Of a stretch of DNA of 64,000 nt, positions 35,029 through 42,690 are shown in pieces. This stretch comes from Agriterribacter humi (lineage in GTDB: Bacteria > Bacteroidota > Bacteroidia > Chitinophagales > Chitinophagaceae): NCBI RefSeq assembly GCF_009192765.1, contig NZ_VOHQ01000015.1, positions 1 to 64,000 of the forward strand. The letters run 5' to 3'. The translations under genes were made by a program, and so were the position numbers. Within the stretch, counting starts at the first letter, position 1. The number at the start of each line of letters is the position of its first letter. Under the pieces are notes generated by a model. That model saw only the letters and a program-made list of their open reading frames with translations. It ran no database searches and was not told the origin of the DNA.

Positions 35029-35040
35029 GCAATCGTTTGC
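35029..35040. promoter_or_regulatory. Candidate LacI-family operator, LacI/DUF4091 intergenic
   Basis: GCAATCGTTTGC is a 12-bp near-palindrome with a central CG and outer GCAA/TTGC arms, close in style to PurR/LacI-family sites. It lies 49 bp upstream of the LacI start and 55 bp upstream of DUF4091. Core CAATCGTTTG recurs before GH109. Confidence 0.5.
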
Positions 35041-35094
35041 CCGGGTTCTTTTCCTTTTATTACCGTAGTTTTAGCTGATTCAAAATTTACCATC

Positions 35095-36843
35095 ATGAAA
35101 AGAATGATATTGCTGATAATTGGTGTTGTATTATATACTATGCTCTTTGCACAGGACAAGAGTTATAGTTCTGAAGGCAACAATTATTTCACTGAAACTG
35201 CAATGCGGGTTACAGTATCGGTTGAAGAATGGGAAAAACTTCAGCAACCCGTGATGGTAAGCTTTGCCAGCAGCAATACCCGTTATGCCAAAGAAAAAGT
35301 TCCGTTTAAAAACGTTCGGGAAAGCTGGAGTGCCACAGCATGGAAGGGAGAAAAGGTGCATACACAACTGCTGGTATGGACAAACCAACCTGTTGCGCAG
35401 CTAACGTATACACTTAGCCCCCTGGTAAATGCAAAAGGTCAAACCATTCCGTCTCCGGATATCAAAGCCGGGTTCGTTCGTTATGTAATAACAGACGAAT
35501 TTGCCAACGGTTGCGGCTATCGTAAACCGGCAGATTTTGATTCATCGCTGGCAGCAGACGCCATAGACATTATTTCTGCTATCCCGGTTAAAGCCAATAC
35601 TGTGCAGCCCATATGGCTGAGCGTTAAAGTTCCGCAGGAAGCGGCTGCAGGCAATTACAAGGGAAGCATTTCTGTGAAAGCAGATAAAACCTATACCTTA
35701 CATTATACCGTTAAAGTAATTGACCGCACATTGCCAGCACCCGATAAATGGACATTTGATCTTGACCTCTGGCAACACCCTGCCGCGATTGCCAGAGTAC
35801 ATGGTGTGCCATTGTGGAGCGATAAGCATTTTGAGCTGATGAAACCTTATTACACGTTATTAGCCGGTGCAGGACAAAAAAACATTACCGCAAGCATTAT
35901 GGACGAACCATGGGGTCATCAAACCTATGATGATTTTCCCGGGTTAATCAAATGGACAAAACGCAAAGACGGATCGTGGGTATATGATTACAGCCTGTTT
36001 GATAAATATGTTTCCTTTGTGATGAGCTGTGGCATTAACAAACGCATTAATTGTTATACCATGGTGCCGTGGGCTTTATCGTTCCGTTATTTTGATGAAG
36101 CGGCCGGAAAGGATACCACCCTCAAAGCGCCTATTGGCTCGGTTGAATATAACACACACTGGACAAGCATGCTGAAGGATTTTACGCAGCATTTAAAAAA
36201 CAAAGGTTGGTTTGACATTACTACTATTGCTATGGATGAGCGCCCCATGAAAGACATGCAGGTGGTGATTGCATTGCTCAAAAGCATTGATCCGGGCTGG
36301 AAGATCGCACTTGCAGGCAACTATCATCCCGAAATTGAAAAAGATATTTTTGATTATTGCTTAGCATCCAACCTGCAATTTGACGATGCGGTGTTAAAAG
36401 AACGTGTGGCACAAGGAAAGCCCAGCACGTATTATACTTGTTGCGTTGAGCATTACCCCAACGGTTTTACCTTCTCTCCTCCGGCCGAACATGTGTGGCT
36501 AGGCTGGTATGCCGCTGCAAAAGGTTTTACCGGCTACCTGCGTTGGGCTTACAACAGTTGGGTAGCAGACCCGCTCAGGGATTCGCGCTTCCGCAGTTGG
36601 CCCGCAGGCGATACGTACCAGGTTTACCCCGGACCGCGAACTTCTATCCGCTTTGAAAAACTGATTGAAGGCATCCAGGATTTTGAAAAGATAAAACTGC
36701 TGCAAAAAGCATTTACGGCAAAAGGCGATACACAATCGTTAAAAAAATTAGACGAAGTTTTACAGCAATTCTCAATTGAAAAACTAAAAACAATACCGGC
36801 AGAAGCGATGGTGCAACAGGCGAAGAAAATATTAAATGAATAA
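35095..36843 (+). CDS. DUF4091 (GH123-like) secreted glycoside hydrolase
   Basis: A 582-residue protein with a signal peptide (RMILLIIGVVLYTMLFAQ), starting at ATG 35095. The N-terminal half is a beta-sandwich-like region (WKGEKVHTQLLVWTNQPVAQ). The C-terminal half is DUF4091, related to GH123, with ITTIAMDERPMKDM, GYLRWAYNSWVADP and YPGPRTSIRFEKLIEGIQDFE. The acidic DE in AMDERP is the expected catalytic pair. GH123 members release beta-linked GalNAc. It stands next to the LacI gene and 117 bp before GH32. The name GH123 is by fold; exact substrate unproven. Confidence 0.8.
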   Translation: MKRMILLIIGVVLYTMLFAQDKSYSSEGNNYFTETAMRVTVSVEEWEKLQQPVMVSFASSNTRYAKEKVPFKNVRESWSATAWKGEKVHTQLLVWTNQPVAQLTYTLSPLVNAKGQTIPSPDIKAGFVRYVITDEFANGCGYRKPADFDSSLAADAIDIISAIPVKANTVQPIWLSVKVPQEAAAGNYKGSISVKADKTYTLHYTVKVIDRTLPAPDKWTFDLDLWQHPAAIARVHGVPLWSDKHFELMKPYYTLLAGAGQKNITASIMDEPWGHQTYDDFPGLIKWTKRKDGSWVYDYSLFDKYVSFVMSCGINKRINCYTMVPWALSFRYFDEAAGKDTTLKAPIGSVEYNTHWTSMLKDFTQHLKNKGWFDITTIAMDERPMKDMQVVIALLKSIDPGWKIALAGNYHPEIEKDIFDYCLASNLQFDDAVLKERVAQGKPSTYYTCCVEHYPNGFTFSPPAEHVWLGWYAAAKGFTGYLRWAYNSWVADPLRDSRFRSWPAGDTYQVYPGPRTSIRFEKLIEGIQDFEKIKLLQKAFTAKGDTQSLKKLDEVLQQFSIEKLKTIPAEAMVQQAKKILNE

Positions 36844-36960
36844 CAACTGAACTACAAAATAACCGGAATAAAACCAGCACATCTATTAACAGAAAAGAGA
36901 AATAGCCTTATCTTTCATCTGTATTCGATACTCATTTTCTTAACATACCAGAGGAAATTT

Positions 36961-38415
36961 ATGCGTCACTCATTCCTGTTTCTTTTTGCCGTTGCTGCAA
37001 CATTGTCGGGTATTCCTGGCTTTGCTCAAAAAAATGTGTCTTATTATAATGAACCTTACCGGCCGCAATTTCATTTCACGGCAGAAAAAAACTGGCTGAA
37101 CGATCCGAACGGACTGGTATATTATAAAGGCGAATACCATCTTTTTTACCAGCACAACCCTTATGGCAAAGGCTGGGGCAATATGCACTGGGGGCATGCC
37201 GTAAGCAATGACCTGCTGCACTGGAAACACCGGCCATTGGCCATTTACCCGTTAGAAGGCACACCCGATCATTATAAATGCCCCGCGTTTTCGGGAAGCG
37301 CAGTGGTAGACCGGAATAATACTTCGGGATTACAAAAAGGCAATGAAAAAACGATTGTAGCTATATATACAGCGATGCATTGCGGCCAGCGGGTCGTGTA
37401 CAGTAACGATGCAGGCAAAACCTGGCAACCCTACCCCACCCCCGTGATACCGGTTATGAAAAACGGAACGATGGATGAACGCGATCCCAAAGTTTTCTGG
37501 CATGAGCCGGCAAAAAAATGGGTTATGGTTTTGTATATCGGCCCCGATAAAGATCAGCAGGAAAGAGGAATCGCCATATACAATTCTGCCAACCTGCTGC
37601 AATGGGAACAGAAAAGTTTTATCAAAGGAATGTATGAATGCCCCGACCTTTTTGAACTGGCCGTTGATGATAATCCTGCAGAAAAAAAATGGGTACTGCA
37701 TGGGGCAGACGGCGGTTATTTTATTGGCAGCTTTGATGGCAGCACTTTTATACCCGAAACGGAAAAGATAAAGATGGATCTGGGCAATAATTTTTACGCC
37801 GCTCAATCCTATAGTGATATTCCCGCTGCAGATGGCAGGAGGATACAAATCGGATGGATGAACGGCGGCATTTATCCTGACGCTCCGTTTAACCAGCAGA
37901 TGGCTTTTCCCTGTGTGCTTACTTTAAAAAGATTTCCGGAAGGTTTACGGGTATGCAGGAACCCTGTGACGGAAATAAAAAACATTTACGGGGAAAAATT
38001 CGTCATCACAAACAAGATGGTGCAACCCGGCTCCAATATATTATCTGCAGTAAAAGGAGATGCATTGGATATACATGCAGTAATAGAACCTGGCACGGCC
38101 GGATCATTTGGTTTTGTAATCCGTAAAGGCAGTTATGAAACAAGCGGTACCCCTGTGCGTTATGATGCCAGAAATAAAAAATTAAGCGTCCTGGGAAAGA
38201 CCGTTGACCTTGAACCCGTGAATGGAAAAATTGAATTACGCATACTGGCAGACAGGGCTTCCTTAGAAGTGTTTGCCAATGGCGGCAAAATATCGTTATC
38301 CGGTTGCTTTATTCCTGTATACACTTTTAATGACCTGGAATTTTTCTGTGAAGGCGGAAATGTGAAAGTGGAAAGTATGGAAATATATAAACTAAAATCT
38401 GCCTGGCAGAAATAA
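36961..38415 (+). CDS. GH32 fructan hydrolase (levanase/invertase type)
   Basis: A 484-residue exported enzyme with signal peptide FLFAVAATLSGIPGFAQ. The catalytic nucleophile motif WLNDPNG has Asp at residue 48. RDPKVFW carries the transition-state stabilising Asp and MYECPDLFEL the acid/base Glu. A C-terminal beta-sandwich follows (RILADRASLEVFANGGKI). GH32 enzymes cleave beta-fructosyl bonds in sucrose, inulin or levan. It lies between the DUF4091 and GH29 genes with short gaps (117 and 34 bp), suggesting co-expression. Confidence 0.93.
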   Translation: MRHSFLFLFAVAATLSGIPGFAQKNVSYYNEPYRPQFHFTAEKNWLNDPNGLVYYKGEYHLFYQHNPYGKGWGNMHWGHAVSNDLLHWKHRPLAIYPLEGTPDHYKCPAFSGSAVVDRNNTSGLQKGNEKTIVAIYTAMHCGQRVVYSNDAGKTWQPYPTPVIPVMKNGTMDERDPKVFWHEPAKKWVMVLYIGPDKDQQERGIAIYNSANLLQWEQKSFIKGMYECPDLFELAVDDNPAEKKWVLHGADGGYFIGSFDGSTFIPETEKIKMDLGNNFYAAQSYSDIPAADGRRIQIGWMNGGIYPDAPFNQQMAFPCVLTLKRFPEGLRVCRNPVTEIKNIYGEKFVITNKMVQPGSNILSAVKGDALDIHAVIEPGTAGSFGFVIRKGSYETSGTPVRYDARNKKLSVLGKTVDLEPVNGKIELRILADRASLEVFANGGKISLSGCFIPVYTFNDLEFFCEGGNVKVESMEIYKLKSAWQK

Positions 38416-38449
38416 TGGTCATCATCAATATTTACCTGAATACGCAAAC

Positions 38450-39889
38450 ATGAAAAAGATTTTTTTAATTGCCTTGATGTGTGCCCTTTTTGGTATGTCC
38501 TGTAATACAGCGCCAAAGCAGGAAAAAGCTCCGGAAGCCATTGGACCGGTTCCTACCGTGCAACAGCTTGCATGGCACGATCTTGAATTTTACTGGTTCA
38601 TTCATTTCGGTCCCAATACTTTCACCGATAAAGAATGGGGCCATGGAGATGAGCCTGCAGATGCATTTAATCCCACAGGGCTGGATTGCAATCAATGGGC
38701 AGGCATTGCCAAACAATCCGGCGCCAAAGGCATTATCCTTACAGCCAAACATCATGATGGATTTTGTTTATGGCCGAGTAAATATTCAAAACATACCGTG
38801 CGGGAAAGCAAATGGGAGAACGGGAAAGGTGATGTGGTAAAAGCTTTATCTGAGGCCTGCAAGGCCAATGGGTTGTTATTTGGAATATACCTTTCGCCAT
38901 GGGATCGCAACCATCCGCAATATGGCACACCTGAATACAATGACGTATATGTAAACACCATGACGGAAGTAACAACCCAGTACGGTCAATTGTTTGAGTT
39001 TTGGTGGGATGGCGCCAATGGCGAAGGCCCCAACGGCAAAAAACAGGTATATGATTTTAGCCGGTTTGAAAAAGAAATAAAAAAACTGGCGCCTGATGCG
39101 GTGGTGTTCAGTGATATTGGCCCCGACATCCGGTGGGTGGGTAATGAAAGAGGCATTGCCGGTGAAACCAACTGGAACTTGTTGGATACAGCCGGATTTA
39201 CAAGAGGCGCCGGGGCTCCGCCGCAGGACACCCTAAACCAGGGCAATGTGAATGGCAAAAACTGGATCCCCGCAGAATGTGATGTGAGCATCCGGCCGGG
39301 ATGGTTTTATCATGCTGAAGAAGATGACAAAGTAAAAACGCCTGAACAACTGTTTGATCTTTATCTTAAATCCGTTGGACGGGGCTCATCCTTTTTATTA
39401 AATGTTCCGCCCGACAGAAGAGGGCTGATACACGCCAACGATTCTGCGGCTTTGGCAGGATTTAAAAAATACCGCGATGAAAGCTTTGCCAACAATCTTT
39501 TCAAAAATATAAGCGTCCGCTATACAAATGCCGCCGGCGAGCCGGTTACAACAAATTTCGACAATGGCTTCAATGCAACTTATATTAATACCGGGGGCGA
39601 TAAAAACATTATTACAATTGATCCCGGTAAAGAGGAAACCATTAATTGTATTTTGCTGAAAGAATACATCGCTTTGGGACAAAGTATAAAACAATTCAAA
39701 TGCCTCCTGAAGAAAGGAGATGAGACCGTTAAAACCATTGATGGCACCACAATCGGGCACAAACGATTGCTTACTTTTGATGCTACTGCCGTTACCTCTG
39801 TTGATATTGTAATAGAAGGTACCAAAGGGAATGCTTTAATAAGTGATATTGCCGCTTACAGGATACCGGACCAGTTGGTGGAGAAGTGA
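38450..39889 (+). CDS. GH29 alpha-L-fucosidase lipoprotein
   Basis: A 479-residue enzyme with a lipoprotein signal (lipobox GMSC at Cys18), so predicted to be surface or periplasm anchored. GH29 features are WFIHFGPNTFTDKEWGHGDE, the HHDGFCLWPSKYSKH metal-free active-site stretch, GLLFGIYLSPWDRNHPQYG, and FEFWWDGANGEG where the Asp is the likely nucleophile. It should remove terminal alpha-L-fucose. A C-terminal domain (RLLTFDATAVTSVDIVIEG) is a small beta-sandwich. Same strand as DUF4091 and GH32, the three forming a compact glycosidase unit. Confidence 0.92.
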   Translation: MKKIFLIALMCALFGMSCNTAPKQEKAPEAIGPVPTVQQLAWHDLEFYWFIHFGPNTFTDKEWGHGDEPADAFNPTGLDCNQWAGIAKQSGAKGIILTAKHHDGFCLWPSKYSKHTVRESKWENGKGDVVKALSEACKANGLLFGIYLSPWDRNHPQYGTPEYNDVYVNTMTEVTTQYGQLFEFWWDGANGEGPNGKKQVYDFSRFEKEIKKLAPDAVVFSDIGPDIRWVGNERGIAGETNWNLLDTAGFTRGAGAPPQDTLNQGNVNGKNWIPAECDVSIRPGWFYHAEEDDKVKTPEQLFDLYLKSVGRGSSFLLNVPPDRRGLIHANDSAALAGFKKYRDESFANNLFKNISVRYTNAAGEPVTTNFDNGFNATYINTGGDKNIITIDPGKEETINCILLKEYIALGQSIKQFKCLLKKGDETVKTIDGTTIGHKRLLTFDATAVTSVDIVIEGTKGNALISDIAAYRIPDQLVEK

Positions 39890-39922
39890 GAGGTGAAAAT
39901 TGAGAAGTGAAAGATACAGTTG

Positions 39923-39966
39923 CAGGTTACAGGGCCCATGTTACAATGAAATAACCCTGCAACCTG
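39923..39966. repeat. Imperfect inverted repeat of CTGCAACCTG type
   Basis: CAGGTTACAGGG (39923-39934) faces CCCTGCAACCTG (39955-39966), 11 of 12 bases complementary. It lies just downstream of the fucosidase gene, without a T-run. Similar words occur at about 54702 (GGTTGCAGGTTGCAGGTTTC) and 59395 (CTGAAACCTGAGACCTGCAA), so this is another dispersed spacer motif. Confidence 0.5.
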
Positions 39967-40037
39967 TAGCTTGAGACCTGAAACCCCTATAGCTAACCCG
40001 GCAGTAGTATTAAACATCATTGTTTAAAAACAGTACC

Positions 40038-40733
40038 ATGAGCAGTACCGCGGATAAAGAAAACCTCCTGTGGCTTAACCGGCTGCATGTTGTTTATAAA
40101 ATAATGATCTGCGCCGGTATAGCAACGGGCTTGTCGTGGCTGACCTCTTTTCCGCATACACATTTGTCCGGCTTATCGCATATTATGCTGGGATGGGATG
40201 GTTTTTGCTTTTTGCTGCTGTTATTTTACTGGCATTCCTTTTTCACTACACCTCAATTGCATATACGCAAACAGGCCGCCAAGGAGGATCCAAGCCGTGC
40301 TATTATTTTTTCCATTATTCTCATTTCAACTTTCGCGAGTATGCTGGCGGTTATATTATTGCTTACTGCCAAAAAGCAAAGCCCTGCCGTTAAAGAACTA
40401 CATTTACCTATTGCTATAGCGGCAATGATTTTATCATGGATGCTGGTACATACGGTTTTTGCCGTACGGTACGCCCATTTGTATTACGGCAATCATGCAT
40501 CGCATCCGCAAACGCATGCCGGCGGCCTGGATTTTCCGGAAGATGATCAACCCGATTTTCTTGACTTTGCCTATTTTTCCTTTGTACTGGGTATGACTTT
40601 CCAGGTATCGGATGTTTCGGTAACATCCAAAAAAATAAGACGATGGGCCTTGTGGCATGGCCTGATCGCGTTTGCCTATAACACTGTTATAGTTGCGCTT
40701 ACGATAAATATTATAGCAGGATTGGGGGAATGA
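40038..40733 (+). CDS. DUF1345 membrane protein
   Basis: A 231-residue membrane protein starting MSSTADKENL at ATG 40038 (a TTG at 40020 is less likely). It has about five hydrophobic helices and the DUF1345 features LGWDGFCFLLLLFYW, VHTVFAVRYAHLYYG, and DQPDFLDFAYFSFVLGMTFQ with QVSDVSVTSKKIRRWALWHG. The family is a conserved set of inner-membrane proteins without a known role. It sits between the fucosidase and a desaturase. The transcription link is unclear. Confidence 0.85.
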   Translation: MSSTADKENLLWLNRLHVVYKIMICAGIATGLSWLTSFPHTHLSGLSHIMLGWDGFCFLLLLFYWHSFFTTPQLHIRKQAAKEDPSRAIIFSIILISTFASMLAVILLLTAKKQSPAVKELHLPIAIAAMILSWMLVHTVFAVRYAHLYYGNHASHPQTHAGGLDFPEDDQPDFLDFAYFSFVLGMTFQVSDVSVTSKKIRRWALWHGLIAFAYNTVIVALTINIIAGLGE

Positions 40734-40888
40734 GCATCACTTGTTTGCGGTTCAATCGTCCTATTCGCTTTAACCCCTTCGCTTCCTGGTGGTTAACATT
40801 GTGACAAGATTGGCAAGATCACTGCTTGTTCCTGTATACATTTAGCTTATCTTCATACAATTCGCGTTAAATAAACACAATTCAATTA

Positions 40889-41962
40889 ATGTCCAAAGTA
40901 TTATTCAACAACAAAAATGCCATCTTCTTTTCGTCGCTTAAAGCATCAGTGGATGATTATTTTAAACAAAGAAATTTAAGAAAAACAGGTAACTGGTTAC
41001 TGTATACTAAAACACTTACCCTTATACCTGCAGCCGTTGCTATATATATCGCTCTTCTTTTTGTTTCCATGCCGGTAGTGCTGACCATTGTTATGGGAGG
41101 AGCATTAGGCTTTTTAATGGCCTGTATAGGATTTAATGTAATGCACGATGCCAATCATGGAAGCTATTCCAGCAAAAAATGGGTGAACAATACCCTGGGG
41201 CTTTCCATAAATGCACTTGGCGGTAATAATTTCATATGGAAGCAAAAGCATAATATTATCCACCATACTTATACCAATGTGGATGGAGTTGATGATGATA
41301 TTGCCAAAAGCCCTTTTATACGCATGTGCAGAACGCAGGTATGGAAGCCTATGCACAAAATCCAGCATCTCTACACGCCGTTCTTATACGCAGTAAGCTC
41401 ATTGTTATGGATCCTTTTCCAGGATTTTGAAAAATATTTCAAACGGAGGGTAAACACAACCGTATTAAGCAAAATGTCGGGTAACGATCATTTTGTTTTT
41501 TGGTTCAGTAAAGCCATGTATGTATTATTTTATATTGTTTTACCTGTTCTTTTGATGGGCTGGCAGGGCTGGCTGGTATTTTTCTTAAGCATGCATATTG
41601 GTCTTGGTTTTGTGCTGGCTATTGTATTCCAGTTGGCGCATGTGGTAGAAGAAACAGAATTTGAAGCGGCAGGTGTTGATGAGACCAAAATGATAGAAAA
41701 TGAATGGGCGGTACACCAGGTAAAAACCACGGCAAATTTTTCACCCGGCAATAAAATCATTTCCTGGTTTGCCGGTGGATTGAATTACCAGATAGAGCAT
41801 CACCTGTTTCCCCGCATCAGCCATGTGCATTACCCGGCCTTAAGTAAAATTGTTGAGGCGCAATGCAGGGCTTTCGATTTACCGTATAATAGTATTCCAA
41901 CCATGGGGCAGGCCGTATATTCTCATTTTCGCTTTATTAAAGAACTGGGGCAAAAAAAATAG
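40889..41962 (+). CDS. Membrane fatty-acid (acyl-CoA/lipid) desaturase
   Basis: A 357-residue di-iron desaturase. It has the three histidine boxes: HDANH (H86-H90), HNIIHHTYTN (H121, H125, H126) and the front-end-type QIEHHLFP with Gln in place of the first His. Long hydrophobic helices flank them. It introduces a double bond into acyl chains in the membrane, with O2 and electrons. The Gln form of box three resembles linoleoyl-CoA/front-end desaturases, but no cytochrome b5 domain is fused. It could adjust membrane fluidity. Convergent with the META gene. Confidence 0.9.
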   Translation: MSKVLFNNKNAIFFSSLKASVDDYFKQRNLRKTGNWLLYTKTLTLIPAAVAIYIALLFVSMPVVLTIVMGGALGFLMACIGFNVMHDANHGSYSSKKWVNNTLGLSINALGGNNFIWKQKHNIIHHTYTNVDGVDDDIAKSPFIRMCRTQVWKPMHKIQHLYTPFLYAVSSLLWILFQDFEKYFKRRVNTTVLSKMSGNDHFVFWFSKAMYVLFYIVLPVLLMGWQGWLVFFLSMHIGLGFVLAIVFQLAHVVEETEFEAAGVDETKMIENEWAVHQVKTTANFSPGNKIISWFAGGLNYQIEHHLFPRISHVHYPALSKIVEAQCRAFDLPYNSIPTMGQAVYSHFRFIKELGQKK

Positions 41963-41999
41963 CGCTGCATTCAGCATTGTAATACGCATCAGAAAATCA

Positions 42000-42431
42000 T
42001 TACTGTTCTTTTACGAAACGCAACATAGGGGTATCATCCATCATAAAAGTGAGGGTGCCGTCCTGCACCGAATACTGATTAATTTTTCTCAGTGTATTCA
42101 GGAATACCCGTTCTCCTTCGCCAGGGCATGCCATTCTGGTCATGATCATATCATCAGAAAAAAAGATTTTCCGGTCATCAGCCTGTAACTTCCCTCTGTA
42201 AGAATTGCAACTGGTGTTTCCACTAAAACTACTGTCTGTTGTATTAAAAGTTATTACCGGTCTTTTATCGGGATACAATCCTCCAAAAGCAATCCGCGGT
42301 CCCGATATATATTCCAGTTGCCATGTGCCATTAAGTTCACTTTGCCCGGTTTTACCGTTGCTTACGTTTGTACTTTTACAAGCAGCTAAAAAAACAAAAG
42401 CCGCAATAGCAATTACAATAGTCTGTTTCAT
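42000..42431 (-). CDS. META-domain lipoprotein
   Basis: A 143-residue protein with a lipoprotein signal (FLAAC, Cys18) starting at ATG 42431. The META/HslJ-type fold is seen in LNGTWQLEYISG, ITFNTTDSSFSGNTSCNSYRG, and MTRMACPGEGERVFLNTL, ending with DGTLTFMMDDTPMLRFVKE. Such proteins sit in the envelope and are linked to stress, but their biochemical role is unclear. The 259-bp spacer to the GH95-like gene holds only AT-rich sequence and an ACAATCCGTTGT palindrome-like word near 42650. Confidence 0.85.
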   Translation of the reverse strand: MKQTIVIAIAAFVFLAACKSTNVSNGKTGQSELNGTWQLEYISGPRIAFGGLYPDKRPVITFNTTDSSFSGNTSCNSYRGKLQADDRKIFFSDDMIMTRMACPGEGERVFLNTLRKINQYSVQDGTLTFMMDDTPMLRFVKEQ

Positions 42432-42690
42432 AACATTATTATTTATTGTGCAATAATTGATTAGTATGGTGTGTAATTTCTGCCTGTTTGCCATTTGTAC
42501 TGATAAGCCCTGTAAATATACTTCCCTAACACCTGAATATTAATCTTCAAATCAAATGCCATTTACTATAACATTGATATTTCTCAGGTGCCCTTTACTG
42601 GTAGTTTCACCCTTCATAAAAGAAATTACCATTAAGCTTAAGTAATTAAACAATCCGTTGTCCGAGTAAATAAAATCCTTAATTTCCGGG

